Assembly (NCBI GenBank): GCA_937996535.1
Contig: CALKVF010000068.1
Span: forward strand, 1-15,908
DNA length: 15,908 nucleotides
Direction of reading: 5' to 3'
DNA from: an uncultured Novosphingobium sp.
Lineage (GTDB): Bacteria > Pseudomonadota > Alphaproteobacteria > Sphingomonadales > Sphingomonadaceae
Position numbers and translations under genes: made by a program. This document shows positions 1 through 6,926 of this stretch, piece after piece. Every line of letters begins with the position of its first letter. The stretch's first letter is position 1. The notes under the pieces are model-generated. The model was given only the letters and a program-made list of their open reading frames with translations. It made no database searches and had not been told where the DNA came from.

Positions 1-1
1 T

Positions 2-919
2 GTCTGGGTAGGGGCGGTTACGCTGGCGTTGCTGGCGGCGCTCGCGGCCTTCGTGATCTGGATCGCGCGGCTGGGCGAAGGCAACCAGCGCGACTTTGAC
101 ATCTTCTTCAAGCAGTCGGTCGACGGGCTCTCCAAGGGCTCGTCGGTGACCTTTTCGGGGGTTCCCGTCGGGCAGGTCAAAGTGATCGAACTGTGGACCA
201 AGGATCCCAGCTTCGTGCGCGTGCGCATCGCGGTGAAAGAGGACGTGCCGATCCTGATCGGCACCACGGCCACCATGCAGAGCGGCTTTACCGGCGTTTC
301 GAACATCCAGCTCGAAGGCGCGACCCGCGGCGCTCCGCCGATCGCCGAACAGGGGCCCGAAGGCGTGCCTGTGATCCCGACCAAGCGCGGCGGGCTGGGC
401 GAACTGCTCAATTCGGCTCCGGTCCTGCTCGAACGGCTGGCCACCCTGACCGAGCGGCTGACCACGGTGTTTTCGGACAAAAACCAGGCCTCGATCGAGC
501 ATATTCTGGCCAACACCGACCGGATGACCAGTTCGCTCGCCAAGGCTTCGCCGCAGGTTGAGAAGACGCTGGTTGAACTGCAGGGCACTCTGGCCGAGGC
601 CAAGCTGGCGCTGGGCCAGTTCGAAACCGCCACGGCCTCGACCAACGAACTGATCAACGGCGATGGCAAGCAGATGATGCAGCAGTTCCGCGCCACGCTG
701 AAATCGATCGACCGCACGGCGACTTCGCTCGAAGCCTTGGCGAATGATACTCGCCCGGCGGCGCGTCAGCTATCGGATCAGACCATTCCCCAGGCCGAAG
801 CCGCGATCCGCGATCTGCGCGCCACCACCAAGGCGCTGCGCGACATGACCGAGCGGCTCAACGATCAGGGTGCAAGCGCTGTGCTGGGCGGCCAGAAACT
901 GCCGGACTACAAGCCATGA
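2..919 (+). CDS. MCE/MlaD-family lipid-transport ABC subunit (5' partial)
   Basis: This is the periplasmic, membrane-anchored substrate-binding subunit of an MlaFEDB/LinKLMN-type ABC transporter that moves phospholipids or hydrophobic compounds across the envelope. The frame is open to the left edge (VWVGAVTL... is coded from base 2), so the true start lies just outside; the TTG at 29 is internal. A single membrane helix (about the first 24 visible residues, ending in FVIWIARLGEG) precedes the MCE domain, recognised by SVDGLSKGSSVTFSGVPVGQV, VRVRIAVKEDVPI and GFTGVSNIQLEG. The C-terminal half is a long helical region (ATLTERLTTVF..., repeated ALxxLxxxT patterns) typical of the family's coiled needle. 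The stop overlaps the next start as ATGA at 916-919, implying translational coupling to the lipoprotein. The permease and ATPase genes are expected upstream, outside the window. Family call is firm; LinM-like orthology is inferred. Confidence 0.93.
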   Translation, partial: VWVGAVTLALLAALAAFVIWIARLGEGNQRDFDIFFKQSVDGLSKGSSVTFSGVPVGQVKVIELWTKDPSFVRVRIAVKEDVPILIGTTATMQSGFTGVSNIQLEGATRGAPPIAEQGPEGVPVIPTKRGGLGELLNSAPVLLERLATLTERLTTVFSDKNQASIEHILANTDRMTSSLAKASPQVEKTLVELQGTLAEAKLALGQFETATASTNELINGDGKQMMQQFRATLKSIDRTATSLEALANDTRPAARQLSDQTIPQAEAAIRDLRATTKALRDMTERLNDQGASAVLGGQKLPDYKP

Positions 920-1539
920 CGCGTAATCAAGGGAACCGATCGGCCATGGGTGTCAGGATCATTGCGGCTGGGCTACTGGCGCTCTCGCTGAGTGGCTGCA
1001 TCAGCCTTGGCGGCGGAGGCAGCAAGACCGCGCCCGAACTGCTGACGCTGACCGCCGCCGAAGCCCCTGCGGCCGGCGCCACGGCAAGCGGCAAGGCGGC
1101 CGAAGCCGTGCTGGTGCTCGAACCCGAAGCCGATCGCCGGCTCGCGGTGCTGCGCATCCCGGTGCAGGTCGATGATGCGCGGGTGGCCTATCTCAAGGAT
1201 GTCCAGTGGGTCGAACGTCCCGCGCGGCAGTTTGCCCACCTGCTGGCTGAAACCCTGCGTGCGCGCGGTTCGCGGCTGGTGCTGGAAGAAGGCCAGAACG
1301 CCGGAACGCCGGGTGTGCGGCTGAGCGGCCAGCTGGTCGAAATGGGCTATGATGCCCGTTCACAGTCGGTGGTGGTGCGCTTTGATGCGCTGAGGGCCAG
1401 CGCCTCGGGCGATGTTGCCAGCCGCCGCTTCGAAGCCGTGGTGCCGGGCGTCGCGCCCAAGACCGCGCAGCTCGGCTCCGCGCTCAACCGCGCCGCCAAT
1501 GATGTGGCGAAGCAGGTCGCCGATTGGATGGCGAGCTAA
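916..1539 (+). CDS. ABC transporter auxiliary lipoprotein (PqiC/LinN-like)
   Basis: An envelope lipoprotein of the type that accompanies MCE transporters (ABC-type transport auxiliary lipoprotein family). The N-terminus carries a lipoprotein signal peptide with lipobox LSGC (Cys28 counting from 916), followed by a Gly-rich linker. The mature part contains VAYLKDVQWVERPARQFAHLLAETL and a C-terminal helix FEAVVPGVAPKTAQLGSALN, characteristic of this family. Two starts are possible: the ATG at 916, overlapping the MCE stop, or the ATG at 946 (MGVRIIAAGLL...), which has an AAGGGA ribosome site at 929-934 and gives a more usual 17-residue signal peptide. I give the overlapping one but consider 946 at least as likely. 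It probably works in the outer membrane with the MCE protein encoded just upstream. Confidence 0.87.
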   Translation: MTRNQGNRSAMGVRIIAAGLLALSLSGCISLGGGGSKTAPELLTLTAAEAPAAGATASGKAAEAVLVLEPEADRRLAVLRIPVQVDDARVAYLKDVQWVERPARQFAHLLAETLRARGSRLVLEEGQNAGTPGVRLSGQLVEMGYDARSQSVVVRFDALRASASGDVASRRFEAVVPGVAPKTAQLGSALNRAANDVAKQVADWMAS

Positions 1540-1548
1540 TCGCGGCGT

Positions 1549-2244
1549 TTAGGCGCGGGCGAGTCGGGCAAAGGTCATCGCGGCGGTAAAGACGCTGAGG
1601 CGCCATGCGCGCCGGGCCTCGGCCTCGTAATCCTGACCCCATTGTTCGACCTGCCAATCCTCTTCAAGGTTGGCGGCGGCCCATAGCGTTTCTGCGTCGC
1701 TCTCCCCCGCCAGCGCGGCAAGCCCGATCACCAGCGAAGCCGCCAGCGTGGTCAGCGTGGTCAGCGCGGCGAGCGCGAAATCATCCTCGGCGGCCAGCAC
1801 CTGTTCGAGCCGCGCCAAGGTGGCCGCGGGCTGGGCGCGGTGGATCACCCCGCCGATGCGTTCGAAATGGAAGTCCCAGCGCGCCTCGGCGGCAACCAGC
1901 AGCGGCTCCCACACCGCCAGCTGGCGTTCGTGGAGCGGCTCGTCCGGTTCGGCGCGGTAGCACAGCGTATCGGTTTCGGCGTAGCGCAGCAGCGTGGCGA
2001 TCGCCGCAGCGCGGTCTGGCCCGACGACATCCAGCGCATGGTCCGCCATGTCGCGCAGCACGAATGTCGCCGGGTCGATGTCCTCGCCCTGGGCGTCCCA
2101 TTCGGCGGCGAGCGCGGCGGCAAGCGCCTCGCTCGGCACCATTTGCGGGCGGCCGCCCACGGTTTTCAAGGGACGCGTATCGAGCGTGACGGACCAGCCG
2201 CCCGCGGCGGGCGCGGCGGCGGCAGACTTGTAGAAGCGTTTCAT
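1549..2244 (-). CDS. ATP12-family F1-ATPase assembly chaperone
   Basis: 231 residues beginning MKRFYKSA..., matching the ATP12 family, whose members bind the F1 alpha subunit and prevent its aggregation before assembly with beta. Family hallmarks are the N-terminal KRFYK and LDTRPLKT segment, then AAEWDAQGEDIDPATFVLRDMADHALD, the YAETDTLCYRAEPDEPL stretch, and a C-terminal acidic/aromatic EEDWQVEQWGQDYEAEARR. The family is mainly mitochondrial and alphaproteobacterial, which supports the taxonomic reading. It is the last gene of a leftward operon; its ATG overlaps the stop of the small membrane protein gene (ATGA, 2241-2244). The convergent lipoprotein gene ends only 9 bp away, so there is no room for a dedicated terminator between them. 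Confidence 0.93.
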   Translation of the reverse strand: MKRFYKSAAAAPAAGGWSVTLDTRPLKTVGGRPQMVPSEALAAALAAEWDAQGEDIDPATFVLRDMADHALDVVGPDRAAAIATLLRYAETDTLCYRAEPDEPLHERQLAVWEPLLVAAEARWDFHFERIGGVIHRAQPAATLARLEQVLAAEDDFALAALTTLTTLAASLVIGLAALAGESDAETLWAAANLEEDWQVEQWGQDYEAEARRAWRLSVFTAAMTFARLARA

Positions 2245-2462
2245 TGCGGCGGACTTTTCCAGCGCTTGGCAAGGATGATCGGGAAGAAGAACAGGTCGAA
2301 CAGGCCGAAGCCGAACAGCACTGCGCCAACCGCGAAGGGCAGCGGAAGCTTGCCCGCCATCGTGCCCAGCCCGGTCATCGCCAGCGCCGCGCCCGACAGG
2401 TGGATCAGTTGCAGCGCGAAGAAGCGCCGCTTGGCGGGATCGCGCTCGGGAGTGGGGGTCAT
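2241..2462 (-). CDS. Small two-helix membrane protein, unknown function
   Basis: A 73-residue protein (MTPTPERDPAKRRFF...) that I do not recognise as a named family. It has a basic, soluble N-terminus (residues 1-13), a first hydrophobic helix around 14-35, a short Lys/Pro turn (KLPLP, 38-42), a second helix around 43-65 rich in Gly and Phe (VLFGFGLFDLFFFPII), and a basic end (KRWKSPPQ). The reading frame extends upstream to an alternative start, but the ATG at 2462 is preferred: it overlaps the HAD gene stop as ATGA (2459-2462), and its own stop overlaps the ATP12 start in the same way. It is thus translationally sandwiched between the two genes. Size and topology recall AtpI/AtpZ-type accessory proteins of the ATP synthase, but no clear signature was seen; a link to ATP synthase assembly is inference from position. 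Confidence 0.78.
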   Translation of the reverse strand: MTPTPERDPAKRRFFALQLIHLSGAALAMTGLGTMAGKLPLPFAVGAVLFGFGLFDLFFFPIILAKRWKSPPQ

Positions 2463-3112
2463 GCCAGCAAGTCCTTGAGATGGGCCGGGCTGGTCGCCAC
2501 GGCGGCCGCCCCGGCGGCGATCAGTTCGCCGCTGGTGTGATAGCCCCAATCAACCCCGATCCCGCGCACGCCCGCGTTGACCGCCATCTGGATGTCATAC
2601 TGGGTGTCGCCGATCATCACGGCGTCATCGGCCAGCGCCAGCGTATCGGCCAGAGCCTGCTCGATCATCGAGGGGTGCGGCTTGGAGGGGTGATAGTCGG
2701 CGGTTTGCAGGGTGGCAAAATGGCCCCCCAGCCCATGCACCGCGAGGCAATGGTCAAGCCCGCGCTGGGCCTTGCCCGTGGCGACGCCCAGCGTCCAGCC
2801 ATCGGCGCGCAAGGCATCCAGCAATTCGCGGATCCCGTCATAGAGCGGTTCGGTCAGGGCGCCGCTTTCGCGGGCGGCGCGAAATGCCTCGCGGTAGGTC
2901 CGGTCGATTTCGGTGCGCAGGTCGTCATCGGCCTCGGGCAGCAGCAGGCGGATCGCCTGGGGCAGCGACAGGCCGACGATCCGGCGCACCTGATGCCGGT
3001 CGGGCAGGGCCAGACCGCACGCAGAAAAGGCCGCGTCCATCGCGTTGCAGACCCCGGCCTGGCCATCGACCAGCGTGCCATCGCAATCGAAGATCGCCAG
3101 CTTGACGGTCAT
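2459..3112 (-). CDS. HAD-superfamily phosphatase, phosphoglycolate phosphatase-like
   Basis: 217 residues with all four HAD motifs: motif I DCDGTLVD with nucleophile Asp9 and acid/base Asp11; motif II Thr112 in GVATGK; motif III Lys144 in SKPHP; motif IV GDTQYD with Asp169 and Asp173 for Mg2+. A helical cap is inserted after motif I (about residues 17-90), as in subclass IA enzymes such as Gph. The protein is a soluble cytoplasmic phosphatase; the substrate cannot be told from sequence (phosphoglycolate, a nucleotide or another small phosphate ester). It starts 8 bp after the pseudouridine synthase stop, and its stop overlaps the start of the small membrane protein gene, so it is an internal operon member. 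In sphingomonads HAD genes of this type are often found beside rluC-like genes (recalled, not checked). Confidence 0.9.
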   Translation of the reverse strand: MTVKLAIFDCDGTLVDGQAGVCNAMDAAFSACGLALPDRHQVRRIVGLSLPQAIRLLLPEADDDLRTEIDRTYREAFRAARESGALTEPLYDGIRELLDALRADGWTLGVATGKAQRGLDHCLAVHGLGGHFATLQTADYHPSKPHPSMIEQALADTLALADDAVMIGDTQYDIQMAVNAGVRGIGVDWGYHTSGELIAAGAAAVATSPAHLKDLLA

Positions 3113-3120
3113 GCCCCGCT

Positions 3121-4359
3121 CTAGCGCTTGGGCGCAGGGCGCGCGGCAGGGCGGCGTGCAGCAGGTTTGCCAGCGGGTCTGCCGGCAGGCTTGCCCGCCG
3201 GCCTTGCCGCCGGCTTGCTCGTGGGCTTGGGCGAACCCTTGCCCTTGGTCGGGCCGCGGCTCTTGCGGGGCGCGCCATCGCTGTCGCTATCCCTGCGCGA
3301 GCGGCGCTCGCCGCGGCGTTCCTTGCGATATTGCTTGGAATGGGCCTTGGCCGCGGCCTTGCGGGCTTCGCGTTCGGGCACCTTGGGCGCATCGGGCAGG
3401 GCTGCCCCATCGGCTTCGTCAAAGCCGAGGTTTTCCATGCTTGCGGCAAAATGCTCGGGCAGTTCGGCGATCACGTCGAGCGGCGTACCATCGGGATGGT
3501 CGATGATCAGGCGGCGCGCGTGGAGGTGCATCTTGCGGCTGATGCTGCCCGACAGGAACGCGTCCTGCCCGCCATATTTGCCGTCACCCACGATCGGGTG
3601 GCCGATCGCGGCCATGTGGACGCGCAGCTGGTGGGTGCGCCCGGTGAGCGGCTGAAGTTCGACCCAGCAGGCCCGGTTGCCGGCGCGGTCCAGTACGCGG
3701 TAGCGGGTCTTGGCGCTCTGGCCGTGCTCCGACTGGTCGACCATCATTTTTTCGCCGCCGGTGCCCGGCTGCTTGGCCAGCGGCAGGTCGATCAGGCCGT
3801 CCTCGATATCGGGCACACCGATGATCAGCGCCCAGTAGATCTTGCGCGCGGTGCGCCCGGAAAAGCGCTTGGAAAAATAGGAGGCGCTGCCCGGGGTGCG
3901 CGCGATTAGCAGCACACCCGAAGTGTCCTTGTCGAGCCGGTGGACCAGCCGCGGGCGCGGGCCGGTTTCGGCAAAGGCATCGAGCAGCCCGTCGACGTGT
4001 TCATAGGTGCCGCTGCCGCCCTGGGTGGCAAGGCCGGGCGGCTTGTTGAGCACGATCGCGGCGCGGTCCTGGGTGATGACCATGCTGTCGGCCAGCGCGA
4101 TCTGCTCTTCGGTCAGGGGCTTGCGCTCGCGCGGCTTGCGCTCGGGCGTATCGCCGCCGGGGGGGACACGCAGCGTCTGCCCGGCAACCAGCCGGTCGGC
4201 CACGTCGGCGCGCTTGCCATCGACCCGGATCTGCCCGGTGCGCGCCCAGCGGCTGACCGTGGCGAACCCGACCTGCGGCAGATGGCGCTTGAACCAGCGG
4301 TCAAGCCGCACGCCGTCATCGTCGGCGCCCACGGTAAATTGGCGGACGGTATCGTTCAT
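3121..4359 (-). CDS. RluA-family rRNA pseudouridine synthase (RluC/RluD type) with long basic tail
   Basis: 412 residues. An N-terminal S4 RNA-binding domain (about 16-66: VRLDRWFKRHLPQV, TVSRWARTGQIRVDGKR) is followed by the RluA catalytic domain, with the catalytic Asp143 in HRLDKDTSG, the YWALI strand, and the conserved LTGRTHQLRVHMAAIGHPIVGD block (238-259). The enzyme isomerises uridines in 23S rRNA; RluC-type is most likely, but the target sites cannot be read from sequence. The catalytic part ends near 310. The remaining ~100 residues are unusual: a charged segment (EARKAAAKAHSKQYRKERRGERRSRR) and then a Lys/Arg/Pro/Ala repeat tail (PAGKPAGRPAGKPAAR). The gene overlaps the crcB stop as ATGA at 4356-4359, indicating coupled translation. 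Confidence 0.94.
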   Translation of the reverse strand: MNDTVRQFTVGADDDGVRLDRWFKRHLPQVGFATVSRWARTGQIRVDGKRADVADRLVAGQTLRVPPGGDTPERKPRERKPLTEEQIALADSMVITQDRAAIVLNKPPGLATQGGSGTYEHVDGLLDAFAETGPRPRLVHRLDKDTSGVLLIARTPGSASYFSKRFSGRTARKIYWALIIGVPDIEDGLIDLPLAKQPGTGGEKMMVDQSEHGQSAKTRYRVLDRAGNRACWVELQPLTGRTHQLRVHMAAIGHPIVGDGKYGGQDAFLSGSISRKMHLHARRLIIDHPDGTPLDVIAELPEHFAASMENLGFDEADGAALPDAPKVPEREARKAAAKAHSKQYRKERRGERRSRRDSDSDGAPRKSRGPTKGKGSPKPTSKPAARPAGKPAGRPAGKPAARRPAARPAPKR

Positions 4360-4775
4360 CCCAAAACTCTCATCGTCAAAAGGCCCAGAAACAGCCCGGC
4401 CACCCCTGCGGCCAGCGAGGCGCTGGCATAGATCGCCGCATTGCCAAAGGCGCCGCGTTCAATGAACAGCGCCAGTTCGAGGCTGAAGGCGGAAAAGGTG
4501 GTGAAGCCCCCCAGTACGCCGACGCCCAGCAGCAGCCGCCAGCCTTCGCCGCCGATCCCGGCGCCAGTGCCATGCCGCGCCAGCCATCCGGCCAGAAGGC
4601 CCATGGCAAAGCTGCCAACGATGTTGACCGTCAGCGTGGCGATCGGAAAAGCACTGGCCGCAACCGGGCCGATCGCCTGGCTCCACAGCCGGCCAACCAG
4701 ATAGCGCAGCCACGCCCCAGCCCCGCCGCCAAGCGCGACGTATAGTGATGAGGCAAGGAAGGAGGGCGGGTTCAT
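4356..4775 (-). CDS. crcB: Fluoride ion exporter CrcB (Fluc channel)
   Basis: 139 residues with four predicted membrane helices. Family signatures are all present: GGGAGAWLRY (16-25), NIVGSFAMG (51-59, with the conserved Asn51), and GGFTTFSAFSLE (89-100), which holds the Phe residues lining the fluoride pathway and the Na+ site loop. The protein forms a dual-topology dimer in the inner membrane that lets fluoride leave the cell. It is the first gene of the leftward five-gene operon; the stop overlaps the following start (ATGA). I looked for the crcB-type fluoride riboswitch in the 125-bp leader and did not see its conserved core. The 158-bp gap to olsB must hold divergent promoters; none is convincing by eye. 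Confidence 0.95.
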   Translation of the reverse strand: MNPPSFLASSLYVALGGGAGAWLRYLVGRLWSQAIGPVAASAFPIATLTVNIVGSFAMGLLAGWLARHGTGAGIGGEGWRLLLGVGVLGGFTTFSAFSLELALFIERGAFGNAAIYASASLAAGVAGLFLGLLTMRVLG

Positions 4776-4933
4776 CGCAGCCCCTTAGCCGCTTGGCGCG
4801 CTGAGCGCCACTCCCTTGCCCCCAAGCCTGCCCCCAGCGGCGCGGCGCACTGTCACCAAACCATAACCGTTTCGCAAAGTGGCCGTCACATCGCCGCCTT
4901 ATGGTCGGGCAAACCGGAAGCGGAGACTGCCCG
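4776..4933. promoter_or_regulatory. Divergent intergenic region crcB / olsB
   Basis: This 158-bp gap separates two divergently transcribed units and must contain both promoters. A short inverted repeat TGGCGC-GCTGA-GCGCCA lies at 4794-4810, close to the crcB side. Nearer olsB the sequence becomes locally AT-richer (CCAAACCATAACCG, 4856-4869). I could not assign -35/-10 hexamers with confidence. A GGAG ribosome site for olsB is at 4922-4925. Confidence 0.4.
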
Positions 4934-5737
4934 ATGGAACAGACCACCATGATCGACGGCGCAAAGCGGCGGCTGTCGCTGCGCCTTGCCTGTGACGAAG
5001 CCGACCTTGCCGCGGTCCAGCGGCTGCGCTGGCAGGTGTTTTTCGATGAAATGGGCGCCACGCCCGAAGTCGGGGCGACCATCGGCCTCGATGCCGACGC
5101 CTATGATGCGCTGTGCGATCATCTGCTGGTGATCGACGAGGATGCGGCGCCCGGCGGCATGGTGATCGGCACCTATCGCCTGCTGCGCGAAAGCGTGGCG
5201 CGGCCCCATGCGGGCTTCTATTCGGCGGGCGAGTTCGATCTGGCCGCGCTGTCCGCTGCGCCGCAGGGTGGCGGGGACGCTCGGGGCGAACTGCTCGAAC
5301 TGGGGCGCTCCTGCGTGCTGCCGCCCTATCGCACCAGCGCGACGATCTCGCTTCTGTGGCGCGGGATCAGCGATTACATCGCCCAGCACCGGATCGGCCT
5401 GCTGTTTGGCTGTGCCTCGTTCGCGGGCACCGATGCCCAGCGCCATGCCCCGGCGCTGTCCTATCTGTTCGACAACCACCTGGCCCCGGCCGAGCTGCGC
5501 CCGCAGGTGCTGGCCGGCAAGGCGGCGAACTGGACCCCGCTGGCGCCCGGCAGCTACGATCCGCGCCGCGCGCTGCTGGCGCTGCCGCCGCTGGTCAAGG
5601 CGTATCTGCGGCTTGGCGCGATGGTTGGTGAAGGCGCGTTCGTCGACCACGCTTTCAACACGGTCGATGTCTGCATTGTCATGCCGGTGGAGCAGATCAC
5701 CGAACGCTACGCCGCGCGCTTCAGCGTCGCGGCCTGA
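4934..5737 (+). CDS. olsB: L-ornithine N-acyltransferase OlsB-like (GNAT family)
   Basis: Predicted to transfer a 3-hydroxyacyl group from acyl-ACP to the alpha-amino group of ornithine, giving lyso-ornithine lipid, the first step in this phosphate-free membrane lipid's synthesis. The OlsB/hemolysin-type acyltransferase pattern is visible: VQRLRWQVFFDEMGA near the N-terminus, CDHLLVIDE, GTYRLLR, the motif ELGRSCVLPPYRTS, then LLFGCASFAGTD and the late FNTVDVCIVMPVE. The frame is open from an ATG at 4901, but the ATG at 4934 is chosen because GGAG lies 8 bp before it, giving 267 residues. The 3' end overlaps the convergent olsA-like gene by 31 bp. Family assignment is strong; the exact amino-acid acceptor (ornithine versus another) is inferred. 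Confidence 0.88.
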   Translation: MEQTTMIDGAKRRLSLRLACDEADLAAVQRLRWQVFFDEMGATPEVGATIGLDADAYDALCDHLLVIDEDAAPGGMVIGTYRLLRESVARPHAGFYSAGEFDLAALSAAPQGGGDARGELLELGRSCVLPPYRTSATISLLWRGISDYIAQHRIGLLFGCASFAGTDAQRHAPALSYLFDNHLAPAELRPQVLAGKAANWTPLAPGSYDPRRALLALPPLVKAYLRLGAMVGEGAFVDHAFNTVDVCIVMPVEQITERYAARFSVAA

Positions 5738-6522
5738 TCGCCGGCATCGATCGCTGCCAGTCGGGCGGCGATCGCTGTGCGGCAGGCTTCTGCCACCACC
5801 TTGCGCGGGCCGGGGGCAACCGGCGCTTCGAACCACAGGTCGATCGCCGCGCCGCCCGCGCCGGCCAGGGCCAGAGCGTGGGGCAGCAGCGCATCATCGC
5901 CCAGCCAGGCGATCCGGCGGCGTCCGGCGGGGCTCAGCGCCGCGCCATCGCGCCGCCGATAGGACAGCGTAACCGGCTGCACCGCCGCCCAGCGTTCGCC
6001 CGCCGCGGCGAACAGGCTGGAGCGGAACGGCAGCAGCGCGGCGCCATCGCTGGTCGTGCCTTCGGGAAACAGGATCAGCCCGCTGCGCGGGGCATAGCCA
6101 TCCATCCGGGCAATCACGCCGGGCAGGGCGGAACGCACCTCGCGCTCGATGAACAGGCAGCCGAGCCGCCGGGCGAGCGGGCCGATCACCGGCCAGCGCC
6201 CGACTTCGGCCTTGGCAATGAACCCGGCGTCGCAAATCCGCCCCAGCACCGCGATGTCGACCCACGAGATGTGGTTGGCAACGATCAGCGCGCCCTTCGC
6301 CGGACGCGCGCCGTGGCAGCGCACCCGCACCGCAAAGCCGCGCAGCAGCAAGGCCCAGGCCAGCACAGCAATGCCCCGGCGCAAGGGCGCGGGGCGGGCC
6401 AGCGCCCAGAGCGGCGCGATTGCCAGCACCCCCGCCAGCGCGCCGATCGCGCGCAATTGGCGCAGGCGGCGGGGCAGCACGGCAAGCGGGTTGGCAGTCT
6501 GGGCTGGGGCAGGGTGATCCAT
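5707..6522 (-). CDS. olsA: 1-acyl-glycerol-3-phosphate / lyso-ornithine lipid acyltransferase OlsA-like
   Basis: 271 residues of the PlsC/LPLAT family. An N-terminal hydrophobic stretch (about 26-66) anchors it to the inner membrane; the catalytic HX4D is NHISWVD with His84 and Asp89; the substrate-binding FPEGTTSDG is at 152-160; KAEVGRWPVIGPLARRLGCLFIERE gives block II. Next to OlsB it most likely adds the second acyl chain to lyso-ornithine lipid, though a PlsC role in phosphatidic acid synthesis is possible. The ATG at 6522 (MDHPAP...) fits the family length, but no ribosome site precedes it; a 7-bp hairpin abuts it. The same frame is open further upstream, with another ATG at 6588 (MHEKF...). 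Its stop lies inside the 3' end of olsB on the other strand. Confidence 0.88.
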   Translation of the reverse strand: MDHPAPAQTANPLAVLPRRLRQLRAIGALAGVLAIAPLWALARPAPLRRGIAVLAWALLLRGFAVRVRCHGARPAKGALIVANHISWVDIAVLGRICDAGFIAKAEVGRWPVIGPLARRLGCLFIEREVRSALPGVIARMDGYAPRSGLILFPEGTTSDGAALLPFRSSLFAAAGERWAAVQPVTLSYRRRDGAALSPAGRRRIAWLGDDALLPHALALAGAGGAAIDLWFEAPVAPGPRKVVAEACRTAIAARLAAIDAGDQAATLKRAA

Positions 6523-6541
6523 GCTGCGGATGTGCCGCAGC
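6523..6541 (-). repeat. Hairpin abutting the olsA start codon
   Basis: On the minus strand, GCTGCGG-CACAT-CCGCAGC forms a perfect 7-bp stem with a 5-nt loop, and the next three bases are the ATG at 6522-6520. It occupies the place where a ribosome binding site should be. It could limit initiation at this codon, or indicate that translation starts upstream (6588). Confidence 0.5.
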
Positions 6542-6926
6542 GATATGACGGGGATGCGACAAACCTGCGCTGAGAATTTTTCATGCATGGCCGCCGCCGC
6601 GAATCGGGCCCGGTCCCAGCCGGCGCGAAGTGCCGCCCGGCATCGGGGGAGATCGCCGGGCGGCCTCCGCCGGGCGCGCGAGGGCAGGGTTCGGGGCGCG
6701 CCGGGGGAGAGGGGTAGGACGGGGCGGGTCGGGGCAGGCTTAAGGCACGGTTTCCCCCGGCAATTGCGGGTCTGAGCCTGGGGTGGCACGGCGGCGCGGG
6801 GGCTGCCAGCGCAACCGGCTCCACTTCCGAGCGGGTTTGGAGGCACTTTTGCCAGAGGGCTGGGTGCTGCAATCTCTTGCCAAGGGGGTATGGCTCTGCT
6901 AGCGGGCCCGCCTGTTAAGCCGATCC
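6542..6926. other. GC-rich intergenic region without a convincing gene
   Basis: The span between the olsA start and the rpsU promoter area holds open frames on both strands, but all give low-complexity Arg/Pro/Gly/Ala translations without a family signature. It contains the perfect 10-bp inverted repeat at 6632-6664, a G-run-rich stretch on the plus strand (about 6690-6735), and no tRNA- or SRP-like fold that I can recognise. It probably holds the olsA promoter (leftward). Confidence 0.5.
6632..6664. repeat. Perfect 10-bp inverted repeat (hairpin)
   Basis: GCCGCCCGGC at 6632-6641 is the exact reverse complement of GCCGGGCGGC at 6655-6664, with a 13-nt purine-rich loop whose ATC and GAT edges could lengthen the stem. 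No T-run follows on either strand, so it is not an obvious intrinsic terminator. It lies 110 bp upstream of olsA. Confidence 0.6.

Noticed and set aside
3121..3240. CRISPR-like or tandem-repeat array from the repeated GCCGGC/CTTGCC units
   Set aside because: The repeats are in frame with the Lys/Pro/Ala tail of the pseudouridine synthase and have no unique spacers.
4776..4913. Fluoride riboswitch in the crcB leader
   Set aside because: A GGCGATG-like string is present on the minus strand, but the following pseudoknot partner sequences and the conserved AAC...GCC context were not found in order.
5878..6573. A 231-codon plus-strand open frame antisense to olsA
   Set aside because: Gln/Arg/Ala-rich low-complexity translation opposite a clear acyltransferase gene.
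6521..6775. An 84-codon plus-strand open frame in the olsA-rpsU gap
   Set aside because: Arg/Gly-rich translation without ribosome site or conserved features; likely chance in GC-rich DNA.
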